Of a DNA stretch of 43,176 nt, positions 27,988 to 35,234 are shown piece by piece (positions within the stretch are counted from its first letter, which is position 1; every line of letters begins with the position of its first letter). The stretch is from Vulcanimicrobiota bacterium. Its GTDB lineage: Bacteria; Vulcanimicrobiota; JAJTBE01. Under the pieces are notes generated by a model. It had not been told where the DNA came from and ran no database searches. It saw only the letters and a program-made list of their open reading frames with translations. A program made the position numbers and the translations under genes. Location of the stretch: contig JAIORV010000074.1 of assembly GCA_021107945.1 (NCBI GenBank), positions 1 through 43,176 of the forward strand, written 5' to 3'.

Positions 27988-28899
27988 TTATTTGCTAAGT
28001 ACTTTATGAATTAAGCCCACCACGGTTCCTACACCCAATCCAACAAGAGATCCTATTGCCAGACCCATTCCTGCGCGTTCCCACGGATCCGGGGTCTTGA
28101 ATTCCACATTAGGCTTCTGATATTCTCCTACCTCCTGGTAGCGAATATCAGGTGTGAATTTGTGCACGATACCATCCACAACCTCATGTGTTACAGGCTT
28201 GCCGTCGGAAGTAGCTCCCATGACAACCTTGTGAGTATCGGCCTTGGGATTATCATTATACCCGGCGAGATATGGCTCATCGATTCCTTTTGTCTCCCAG
28301 TCAACCTCAACTTCACCCCTGCCGGTAAATACCTCGTGTTTTTGTGCCATCAGGATTCCCTCGGGGTTAGCTTTGACCGGCGCATCCGCATAGACAGGTC
28401 GGGTAGGGTCAAGTTCCTGTTGGAATCCCTGTTTAAACATTTTCCATGCTGTTGAGAACTCCTTACCTGCGGATTTGCTGGGATTATCAATAGGCTCATA
28501 ATAATTTCTGGGAACTTCGCCGATGTATTTCTCATTCATAACAGGCTCGTGCCATTCGAGTTCTACAGATTGCTCCGGCAAGTTGGCGGGATCCGTCTCG
28601 GTAGTAACATATCCCACAACTGCGCCGGTGGCTCCGCCCACTACAGTACCTGCCAGGGCGGCGGTCTTGATGGACCCATAATCTCCACCCCAATCTTCTT
28701 TTTTGGCCACTTCGCTCGTCTTGTCGGTTCCCGTTATATTATTCTTCACAAAATCTTTCACGCCCTGAAAGAAGCTTTTTTCTTCTCCCCTTTGAACATG
28801 GTCTCTTGTATCAATCCTGGAAGACTCATCTTTTGCAATCTCGGGTTTCTTTATTGCTTTTGTAGTCATATCCCGGGTTACAAGTCTTTTTATATCCAT
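27988..28899 (-). CDS. Paralogue of zipper operon gene 3
   Basis: 303 residues; the ribosome site AGGAGG is close upstream. The leader (1-36) contains TRDHVQRG and is followed by an amphipathic KSFFQGVKDFVKNNITGTDK. A zipper segment is at about 75-95 and another at the C terminus (about 275-298), with a ~180-residue soluble region between them. This soluble part carries PVMNEKYIGEVPRNYYEPI and HKFTPDIRYQEVGEY blocks shared with the gene at 22176-23252, and two EP-Y/GYN phrases. There is no signal peptide. Topology: both ends in the membrane, the centre on one face. No known domain is recognised. It lies outside the main operon but has the same type of control region. Confidence 0.72.
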   Translation of the reverse strand: MDIKRLVTRDMTTKAIKKPEIAKDESSRIDTRDHVQRGEEKSFFQGVKDFVKNNITGTDKTSEVAKKEDWGGDYGSIKTAALAGTVVGGATGAVVGYVTTETDPANLPEQSVELEWHEPVMNEKYIGEVPRNYYEPIDNPSKSAGKEFSTAWKMFKQGFQQELDPTRPVYADAPVKANPEGILMAQKHEVFTGRGEVEVDWETKGIDEPYLAGYNDNPKADTHKVVMGATSDGKPVTHEVVDGIVHKFTPDIRYQEVGEYQKPNVEFKTPDPWERAGMGLAIGSLVGLGVGTVVGLIHKVLSK

Positions 28900-28955
28900 A
28901 TTAAAGCCTCCTGAGTCTTGTTGAAATTATATTAATTTTTTTATTTGCCATGCTC

Positions 28956-29012
28956 ATTATATCAGGTTAAATCATCAAAATCACTATAAACAATGTTAAT
29001 TAATTGTTAACA
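28956..29012 (-). promoter_or_regulatory. Promoter with extended -10 and two TTAAC sites for the zipper paralogue
   Basis: On the minus strand TGTTAACA (29012-29005) and ATTAACAT (29000-28993) lie 12 bases apart, then 31 bases to TATAAT (28961-28956). The box is preceded by TGA, giving an extended -10 (TGnTATAAT). There is no good -35, which fits an activator-dependent promoter. Confidence 0.6.
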
Positions 29013-29035
29013 GTATGACGCCTGGATTTGAACAG
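29013..29035 (-). other. T-arm-like tRNA fragment
   Basis: On the minus strand GCCTG TTCAAATC CAGGC looks like a tRNA T-arm with one base missing. No anticodon or acceptor arm accompanies it. It abuts the promoter and lies 150 bp from the inverted-repeat element; it may be a remnant of a tRNA or only a coincidental hairpin. Confidence 0.3.
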
Positions 29036-29088
29036 GCATGCCCAAAATTCATGCAATAACTTTTTCGCTCCTATTCAGACTATTCCAC

Positions 29089-29160
29089 AATTTGGGTAGC
29101 GGCTGGTCTCCTGACCAGCCCTGAAATGGCATGAAATCGGGGTTGGGAAATCCCTCCTAC
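29089..29160. repeat. Interspersed palindrome GGCTGGTCTCCTGACCAGCC
   Basis: A 20-base palindromic unit (29102-29121) follows ttgggtagc and precedes gaaatccctcctacaata. Parts of it recur at 16958 and 39037. Confidence 0.55.
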
Positions 29161-29182
29161 AATAAAAGTGAATCCCAAATGG

Positions 29183-29534
29183 TTTGGGTGCATTTACTTT
29201 TTGTCAAAGATTCAGGCTTAATTATTCAGTCCCCCGGGGCTTCTTGTCTTTCTGAGCGGATCACGAATGAATTACTTGACTCCGATGATTTTCTCAAAGA
29301 CGCGATTATCTTGTGTCCAGGGATTTACACAGCGAAGAATCTCTTGAACCTATGCTTGAAGGAGATCGTTGCCACAGAAGAGATCCTTCGCTGATTAATA
29401 CATCGGAGGTAAGTAAAATCCGTTCTTACCAAAGCTTATCCAATAAATTAAGAGATCGTATTCCGCTCAGGATGACATGGCGGTGGGATCTGAATAGTAA
29501 TAAATATTTTTGACAGGAAACATGTGCACCCAAA
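29183..29534. mobile_element. Complete 352-bp MITE-like element (copy B)
   Basis: It begins TTTGGGTGCA and ends TGCACCCAAA, a perfect 10-bp terminal inverted repeat that continues imperfectly (ttactttttgtcaaa against tttttgacaggaaac). It contains no transposase and its small open frames are not conserved between copies. Copy A (1-57) and copy C (43021-43176) match its right and left ends. No clear target-site duplication is visible. It is probably non-autonomous, mobilised in trans by an element outside the window. Confidence 0.75.
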
Positions 29535-29550
29535 TGATTTTGGTCAGCAT

Positions 29551-30357
29551 CTACCTTTTTGGAAAGCCCCGAGTAATTATGTCGGCAGTCATGCCCAATC
29601 TTTTCTTGAGAGGGATGAATTTTGAAAGGGTGAACTGAAGGAAACTCCTCTGTTCTTCCGGTACATATAAAGGCTCTTTTTTCAGAAAAGCTTCTATAGC
29701 CCCTTTCACAACCACATCCGGTTCCAATACGATTTCTTTTTGTATCTTTCCCTCGGGAAACTCCGCCGTCTTATGGAAATCCGTTCTTGTATGACCGGGG
29801 CAAAGGGCCATGACGGTTACACCTCTTTCCCTGTATTCTTCCCATAGGGCAAGGGACATATTGAGGACGAACGCCTTTGTGGCTGCATACACGGCCATAT
29901 ATGGAAGAGGCTGAAAGGATGCGGTTGAGGCAAGGTTTATTACTCCACCCTCGCCTTTTTCCAGCATCGGCGGTATGAAAAGATGGCACATTGATGTAAG
30001 AGCAACCATATTAATTTCATTCATCCGATATGATTTATCATAGGGTTCCTTTTCAAAATCCCCGATATGCCCAAAACCGGCGTTGTTGACAAGCAAATCT
30101 ATGTGAGTATTATTATTTTTCGTCATTTCGAATAATTTTTTTGGAGTCGCCGGATCAATCAAATCCCCGGGGATAATCCTAACATCAAGATTAACTCCAT
30201 ACTTTTCCCTTATACTTCCGGCAACTTCCTGGAGTTTTTCCTCGTTTCTTGCAGTTATTACAAGATTCATTCCCCTTGAGGCCAATTGAAGTGCAATTTC
30301 TTTACCTATCCCCGACGAAGCTCCCGTAACAAGAGCGGTTTTTCCATTCAAATCCAT
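29551..30357 (-). CDS. Short-chain dehydrogenase/reductase
   Basis: 268 residues from the ATG at 30357 (AGGTGA just upstream); a longer frame from 30405 lacks a good site. The Rossmann motif TGASSGIG is near residue 12, followed by NNAG near 90, the catalytic Ser in ASTAS near 142 and YAATK (Tyr-x3-Lys) near 155. ITARNEEKL after the second strand favours NADPH. The substrate is unknown; the extension after PGHTRTDF resembles the COG0300 (DltE-like) group. Its stop codon is only 16 bp from the inverted-repeat element, which may therefore influence its 3' end. Confidence 0.9.
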   Translation of the reverse strand: MDLNGKTALVTGASSGIGKEIALQLASRGMNLVITARNEEKLQEVAGSIREKYGVNLDVRIIPGDLIDPATPKKLFEMTKNNNTHIDLLVNNAGFGHIGDFEKEPYDKSYRMNEINMVALTSMCHLFIPPMLEKGEGGVINLASTASFQPLPYMAVYAATKAFVLNMSLALWEEYRERGVTVMALCPGHTRTDFHKTAEFPEGKIQKEIVLEPDVVVKGAIEAFLKKEPLYVPEEQRSFLQFTLSKFIPLKKRLGMTADIITRGFPKR

Positions 30358-30484
30358 TTTATCACCTGCATAATTAATATCTGGTAGTTTTTCAAGTCTA
30401 TTCATTTTTTCTTTGCTACATCGCTTTGGGCAAGATTCTGTTTCTTTCTCTTTTTCGCCAAATATGACGATATTATCACAAACT

Positions 30485-30515
30485 AAAAAACCCGCAGTTC
30501 CCTTGAAACTACAGG
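30485..30515 (-). terminator. Terminator of the tRNA operon
   Basis: On the minus strand an 11-bp stem (30515-30505 with 30501-30491, including several G-U pairs) with a 3-base loop is followed by six T. Confidence 0.85.
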
Positions 30516-30525
30516 CTTTGTTTAA

Positions 30526-30597
30526 AGCGGAAGAAGGGGTTCGAACCCTCGACCCTCACCTTGGCAAGGTGATGCTCTACCGCTGAGCTACTTCCGC
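30526..30597 (-). tRNA. tRNA-Gly (anticodon GCC)
   Basis: Full cloverleaf: acceptor GCGGAAG/CTTCCGC, D-arm GCTC...GAGC, anticodon loop TTGCCAA, T-arm with GGTTCGAACC. CCA is not encoded; discriminator U is normal for Gly. Confidence 0.97.
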
Positions 30598-30702
30598 ATT
30601 TACGGTTAATTATACATCTATAATACTCGTTAGTCAATGGTTACCCTGGATATTGAATCTTTCAAACCATTAGTGCCGGTATAAACTTTTACAATAATTT
30701 GA

Positions 30703-30784
<82 letters not shown>

Positions 30785-30794
30785 GAGTTTGAAA

Positions 30795-30868
30795 TGGGCC
30801 AAGAGGGAATCGAACCCACGACCCGCTGATTAAGAGTCAGCTGCTCTGCCTGGCTGAGCTATTGGCCC
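30795..30868 (-). tRNA. tRNA-Lys (anticodon CTT)
   Basis: Acceptor GGGCCAA/TTGGCCC with discriminator A, anticodon loop CTCTTAA. CCA is not encoded. Confidence 0.96.
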
Positions 30869-30873
30869 AATTT

Positions 30874-30948
30874 TGGTAGGCCGTGATGGTTTCGAACCAT
30901 CGACACCCTGATTAAAAGTCAGGTGCTCTACCCCTGAGCTAACGGCCC
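30874..30948 (-). tRNA. tRNA-Lys (anticodon TTT), CCA encoded
   Basis: Acceptor GGGCCGT/ACGGCCT (one G-U pair), discriminator A, then CCA at 30876-30874. Anticodon loop CTTTTAA. It is first in the operon and the only one of the four with an encoded CCA, which may be chance. Confidence 0.96.
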
Positions 30949-30960
30949 ACCGTGATACAC

Positions 30961-30989
30961 AGGATACATTATTTCTTTTTGTTTGTCAA
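30961..30989 (-). promoter_or_regulatory. Promoter of the tRNA operon
   Basis: On the minus strand a perfect TTGACA (30989-30984), a 17-base spacer and TATCCT (30966-30961) end 12 bases before the first tRNA. Confidence 0.9.
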
Positions 30990-31358
30990 TGCCTTTACTG
31001 TAATTTTTTAAATTATTTATGGTGGCATTTTTAAGATACTATTCAGACCTATAAATTACCATACATAGGGCTTTTGAGTGTTCTCAAGGTTTTCGTTAGG
31101 AGTAATAAATCTGCAGTTTAAAGTTTTTGAATATGGGATTTGGGGGAAGAGAGTTTAATTGAAAAAATCTCTTCCCCGAATAAATCATTTGCCGGCGATT
31201 TGACAATATATTATTTAATCAGTGGGAGTTGAAACAAAAATCTTCATGGTGAAATAAATTAATAAAAAAAGGGACATTTACCTTATAGTGGAAACAATTT
31301 GTATGGATTTGTATTTTTAAATAAACCAATTTTGATATTACAGGGAGTGAAAATTCAG
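30990..31358. other. Gene-free AT-rich region
   Basis: About 370 bases of AT-rich DNA between the tRNA promoter and the next plus-strand gene. I see no repeat family, RNA structure or small gene that I can support. GGGAGTGA at its end is the ribosome site of the following gene. Confidence 0.4.
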
Positions 31359-31943
31359 ATGCCTAAAAAGAATAATATAATTCCGAATTTAAATTATTCC
31401 AGACCGTTGGCTGTGAGCTTGTTTGTTTTATTTTTTATTTTCATATTTCAGATAGGTTATGCCGGAGCGGATTTTGGCGAATCCTGGCAGGCACAGGATG
31501 ATAATGTTATGTTTATGAACACATACGCAAAAGTGCTGGACAGGGACGGTGTAAAGCAAGTTATAACCGATGTGTATGACAGCTTTGAGACAAAAAGCTT
31601 TATCCTTGCATCGGGGAACAAGGGACAATCTCCATTATATAAGATACATAAAGAGGATGTAATCTCGATGGAGCTTGATGGCTTTTATACCAACATGTCC
31701 GGCTGGGATTATGCCGGATGTGAATTCGTATTAAAAGGAAACCTGAGAAAAAAAGGATTTATCCAGGTCTTTCAAATGGGATTGCATGGTTACAGGACCT
31801 TCGAGGGGAAATCCAATGTGGGAGATTTTTTGATATCCTGGAAAAAACTCAAGAAGATTGAATTCCTGGGACAGTGGGTAGAATTTCCAATTAAAAAGAA
31901 AAATAACGACGACAAGAAAAAGGAGAAGGAGTGGATACAATGA
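31359..31943 (+). CDS. Exported protein of unknown function
   Basis: 194 residues from the ATG at 31359 (GGGAGTGA upstream); an in-frame ATG at 31299 has no ribosome site. A hydrophobic segment (about residues 15-35, then YAGAD) is a signal peptide or anchor. The mature domain is mixed beta/alpha with a conserved-looking YTNMSGWDYAGCEF patch and no enzymatic motif I recognise, and it ends in a Lys/Asp-rich tail. Its stop overlaps the next start (ATGA), so it heads a three-gene unit with the solenoid-like and Spo0M-like genes. Confidence 0.6.
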   Translation: MPKKNNIIPNLNYSRPLAVSLFVLFFIFIFQIGYAGADFGESWQAQDDNVMFMNTYAKVLDRDGVKQVITDVYDSFETKSFILASGNKGQSPLYKIHKEDVISMELDGFYTNMSGWDYAGCEFVLKGNLRKKGFIQVFQMGLHGYRTFEGKSNVGDFLISWKKLKKIEFLGQWVEFPIKKKNNDDKKKEKEWIQ

Positions 31944-32233
31944 GTGAATCCTGTCAAACAATAACAGACTGCAAAAGAAAGCTTCAACGCCGAGGGAAAA
32001 AAACGCTTAAAATGCTTAGAAAAAAACTATGGGAACTGACTCATACAAAGAAAGGCAAATTGCTTTTCGCAACCGCCGCAATCGGAGCATTCGCAGTGGG
32101 AGCAATGGCTTACGGCGTTCTTGCAATCGGAAAAATGGCAGTAGGAGACGCCTCATTCAAAAAATTAAGTATTGATAAACTTCAAGTAAATCATTTGAAG
32201 GTAAAAGTCCTGGAAATTGAAAAGAAAATTTGA
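31940..32233 (+). CDS. Small solenoid-like protein with A-x-G repeats
   Basis: 97 residues; the start ATG overlaps the previous stop as ATGA, with GGAG upstream. A basic N-terminal half is followed by short hydrophobic turns (AIGAFAVGAMAYGVLAIGKM) and then alternating strands (SFKKLSIDKLQVNHLKVKV). This progression from A-I/V-G repeats to L-x-I-x-x-L-x-V repeats resembles short beta-helical modules found in many small bacterial proteins of unknown function. It may look like a transmembrane helix to prediction programs. It is translationally coupled to the exported protein and 16 bp before the Spo0M-like gene. Confidence 0.55.
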   Translation: MSESCQTITDCKRKLQRRGKKTLKMLRKKLWELTHTKKGKLLFATAAIGAFAVGAMAYGVLAIGKMAVGDASFKKLSIDKLQVNHLKVKVLEIEKKI

Positions 32234-32249
32234 ATAGGGGAGGCAGGCA

Positions 32250-32744
32250 ATGGGTTTTTTTGATGCCCTGAAAGAAGGAGCCAAAAAGTTTACCAATTGT
32301 GTAACAGGAGGTTATGGCGAAATTGAGTTTAGTCTTGGTAAAACGGATGTCTCGCCGGGAGAACGGGTTCCATACAAAATAAAGGTTGACGCAAAAGGTG
32401 AATTGAAGGCAAAAAGAATCCTGCTGATACTGCGTGCGCTGGAAACATGTGAGCTGGATATTGAAGTGGATGAGGTTGATGAAGACAAGGTTTCCCATGG
32501 CAATACTCGCACCGAGAGAAAGACATTCACTAACTATTCCATCGAAGAAAATATAGAGGTGCACGGAGAACTGGAAATGAACGAGGGTGAGAGCGAGACA
32601 TATTCCGGTGAAGTAACTATTCCCGAAGCCGCACAACCTACATACTTCGGACCGTTGGCAAGGCATGAGTGGAGTATCGAGGCCGATGTTGATATACCCT
32701 GGGGCAAGGATCTGAAAAAGATAATCAAGATTAATGTGAGATAG
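32250..32744 (+). CDS. Spo0M/arrestin-like protein
   Basis: 164 residues; GGGAGG lies upstream. The VSPGERVPYKIKV strand pair, the long central AKRILLILRALET strand and the C-terminal SIEADVDIPWGKDLKK phrase fit the arrestin-like beta sandwich of the Spo0M family, though the protein is shorter than Bacillus Spo0M. Spo0M affects cell-cycle and sporulation control through protein contacts; the role here is unknown. It is cytosolic and the last gene of a three-gene unit ended by the hairpin at 32766. Confidence 0.6.
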   Translation: MGFFDALKEGAKKFTNCVTGGYGEIEFSLGKTDVSPGERVPYKIKVDAKGELKAKRILLILRALETCELDIEVDEVDEDKVSHGNTRTERKTFTNYSIEENIEVHGELEMNEGESETYSGEVTIPEAAQPTYFGPLARHEWSIEADVDIPWGKDLKKIIKINVR

Positions 32745-32765
32745 TTAAAACATTTGTATCTATCT

Positions 32766-32830
32766 ACCGCAAAGATCGCGAAGAACTTAGATGAAGACAT
32801 TTGAATCCTTTGCAGGTTTGCGGTTTTTTT
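32766..32830 (+). terminator. Long-loop terminator containing a 'cacagag'-type repeat
   Basis: ACCGCAAA (32766-32773) pairs with TTTGCGGT (32817-32824) followed by seven T. The sequence is a version of the interspersed 'cgcagag' repeat used as a terminator. Confidence 0.6.
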
Positions 32831-33397
32831 ATTCCCCCTTATAGAATGACAAGAAACGGTGTTATTATTAGATTCCGAAACAAGTTTATAATGACGTTCT
32901 CAAGTCCCTGGGGCATGAATTTGACTTCCGATGAAAAGAGATGATTGCCGGGTTTGAAACAATTTTCCCCCCATAAAAAATTGACAAAAAGAAAAAGAGG
33001 GAAACCAGCTTTTTCTAGGGGAATCCTTGACTTTGGGGACGATGTTTAAAAGCGGGGTGGCTTCCCTCGTTTACCAGGGTTTTGGTGAAGATTCAATATG
33101 TTAAGATGTTTTAATACTCCTTTATTTCACTACTTAAACCTTTAACTTTAAATAATTATAATACTATAGTTTAAACTACAACATAGTTCAAAAGGATTAT
33201 TTTTTGGTGTCAAAAGAACTACTACTATTATGACAAAAGTTGAAAGATCAAGTAACAGTATATACGCATCTGTCATACTGAGTATAATATAGTATTTCTC
33301 AAGATAAATGTCCGAATTGGTTTTTCGAATAAATACTTAAACAACATCATGAAGGAATTTACTTCTTTCTTTCGAAACTGTTTACGATTTAAATTAA
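32831..33397. other. Gene-free region with one strong hairpin
   Basis: GAGGGAAACCAGC (32997-33009) pairs with GGTGGCTTCCCTC (33056-33068), 12 of 13 bases, around a 46-base G-rich loop; a second small stem ACCA/TGGT follows. The remaining ~330 bp before the CNNM gene are very AT-rich with no supported gene. It could be a structured 5' leader or small RNA, but fits no riboswitch class I know. Confidence 0.45.
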
Positions 33398-34708
33398 ATG
33401 AAAAAGTCTGAAAGGTCGGGAAGACTATTGGACGAGGGCCACAGTAGCCTGTTAGCCATTGGGGGCTGTGTGATATTCTTGGCGCTAATCTCGGCAAGTA
33501 TAGCGGCAGTTACCTATGTCAGGTTAGGAATATTAAAAAAACAGGGCGAAGAAAAAAATAAAAAAGCGAAGAAAGTACTGAAACTCCTTGAAGATGACAA
33601 AGATAAGATTCTTCTGGGTTTGTGGGTGGTATATTCTTTTATTACAATGCTCACGGGGGCAATGACTATTCTATGGTCATCAGGGAATTCCGTGAAAATA
33701 TCGTTTCACGTATATAATTCCCTGGGAATCATTCTTTTAATTACCATTATTTTAGGCTTGATTATTCCCAGGGTTGTTGCATCGCTTTTTCCGGAAACTG
33801 TCTGTATGTTTTTTTATCCTCTTTTAAAAGTTGTGGGATTTATATTTGTTCCATTGACAAGACTTTGTACATGGATTTTCTCCCCACTTCTCTCAAGATT
33901 TAACCAGACAAACAAGGAAACGCTCAGATTAGCTGAAGAGGAGATAAAATGGCTTGTCGAGGAGGGACAGGAAAAGGGAGTGCTGGAAGAAGAAGAAATC
34001 GAGATGATTCAGTCAATATTTGACTTCGGAGATACTATTGCCCGTGAGGTGATGGTTCCCAGAGTTGACATGATATGCGCCGATATAAACGCAAGTGTCC
34101 TGGATGTAATGAAGATCATCTCTGAGTCAGGCTTCTCAAGAATCCCCATATATGAAGATTCCATTGACAAAATCAAGGGTATTGTTTATGCGAAAGATCT
34201 TCTCTCTTATATCGGCGAGGATAAATTGGCAATACCGGCAATCAATATGGCTAATAAACCTCCGTTTTTTGTACCCGGCATAAAAAATGTTGATGACCTT
34301 TTACGCGAAATGAGACAAAGGAGTATATCAATTGCTATCGTCGTGGATGAATACGGTGGTACTGACGGTCTGATAACAATTGAAGATATGCTGGAAGAGA
34401 TTGTTGGTGAAATAACTGACGAGCACGACAGGGAGACGCCGGATATAATTGATGTAGGTGATAATTCTTTCCTTGTTGATGCAGGCACAGTCATTGAAGA
34501 TGTAAACGACGAGCTTGATATAAAAGTACCCTCGGACAACCAGGAGACAATAGGAGGGTTTGTATATGGGACACTGGGGCATATTCCAAAACAGGGTGAG
34601 AAATTAACCATCGAGGAGCTTGGTGTGGAAATCACCGTTGAAAAAATCCAGGGACAGAGAATTACAAGTCTTCTCATTAAAAAAATGTCGGTTGAAGAGA
34701 AAGAATAG
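33398..34708 (+). CDS. CNNM/CorC-HlyC family membrane protein with CBS pair
   Basis: 436 residues. The N-terminal DUF21 region (about residues 15-165) has three to four transmembrane segments; its juxtamembrane helix (KKAKKVLKLLEDDKDKIL) is characteristic. A CBS pair (about 205-325; REVMVPRVDMI, FSRIPIYEDSIDKIKGIVYAKDLL, IAIVVDEYGGTDGLITIEDMLEEIVGEI) and a C-terminal CorC_HlyC transporter-associated domain (about 345-430) complete the family layout. Members are linked to Mg2+/Co2+ export or resistance. There is no obvious ribosome site before the ATG at 33398, so translation may be weak or controlled by the structured region upstream. DUF21 lacks the usual S-x-S-E-T motif of the first helix (here ISASIAAVTY). 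Confidence 0.85.
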   Translation: MKKSERSGRLLDEGHSSLLAIGGCVIFLALISASIAAVTYVRLGILKKQGEEKNKKAKKVLKLLEDDKDKILLGLWVVYSFITMLTGAMTILWSSGNSVKISFHVYNSLGIILLITIILGLIIPRVVASLFPETVCMFFYPLLKVVGFIFVPLTRLCTWIFSPLLSRFNQTNKETLRLAEEEIKWLVEEGQEKGVLEEEEIEMIQSIFDFGDTIAREVMVPRVDMICADINASVLDVMKIISESGFSRIPIYEDSIDKIKGIVYAKDLLSYIGEDKLAIPAINMANKPPFFVPGIKNVDDLLREMRQRSISIAIVVDEYGGTDGLITIEDMLEEIVGEITDEHDRETPDIIDVGDNSFLVDAGTVIEDVNDELDIKVPSDNQETIGGFVYGTLGHIPKQGEKLTIEELGVEITVEKIQGQRITSLLIKKMSVEEKE

Positions 34709-34725
34709 AGAAAAACAACAGAAAA

Positions 34726-34857
34726 TCAAGGCTTCTTCCGCTCCTTTTTAACGCATTCCATTTTTGCCCGGCCGCATCGAGGACATATCCATTTCCGCTT
34801 TTTATGGAAGCTTCTTTTTTGTTCCGTCATTTTAATCTTACATCTTTTGCAGTACAT
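34726..34857 (-). CDS. Tiny zinc-ribbon protein
   Basis: 43 residues starting MYCKRC; GGGAGT lies 12 bases upstream. Two Cys pairs, CKRC and CPRC (plus a later Cys), separated by a basic linker, form a minimal zinc ribbon with a Lys-rich tail. The frame continues upstream through a repeat fragment, so longer starts are rejected. It may bind nucleic acid; no family is recognised. It is convergent with the CNNM gene. Confidence 0.5.
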   Translation of the reverse strand: MYCKRCKIKMTEQKRSFHKKRKWICPRCGRAKMECVKKERKKP

Positions 34858-34931
34858 TGTGTTTTTAATACTCCCATTATATGAACCCATTATGGTAATT
34901 TTCTGGTTTATTATAACAGGAGTTATGCATT

Positions 34932-34976
34932 TTGTCATCGTGAGGAGCGCAGTGGTCCTGAGCAAAATCTCAATGT
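34932..34976. repeat. Degenerate half of the TTGTCATTGCGAG palindromic repeat
   Basis: tttgtcatcgtgaggagcgc resembles the left arm of the repeat at 10002-10085, with no matching right arm. The rest of the interval to 35234 shows nothing I can support. Confidence 0.45.
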
Positions 34977-35234
34977 TCTTTGTTAATGCAGGTAAAAAAA
35001 TATAGAAATTGGGGAATCGGATAGTAGTTTCAATGATATATGACATACTCACGTATTTATATGGAATTATCAAAAAATAATTGAAGCTTGATTATGAAGT
35101 TTTGAGCGATATAAAAGGGGAAGTATCCAACAGTTATAGAATATTATTTAAAGTATCTGACAGTTTGACAGAGATCTACCTCAACATATTCGACAGTGCT
35201 TGAGAAAATCGATAATAAAGTAAGGAGATTATCT

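Noticed and set aside
29131-29394. Open frame inside the 352-bp element
   Set aside because: It runs across a repeat boundary, lacks a ribosome site and is not preserved in copy C, so it is not a gene.
32997-33068. Known riboswitch (M-box, yybP-ykoY, ydaO type)
   Set aside because: None of the conserved core strings of those classes is present, so only an unassigned hairpin is reported.
34858-35073. Extension of the zinc-ribbon frame to 115 residues
   Set aside because: The extension covers a degenerate palindromic repeat and has no good start signal.
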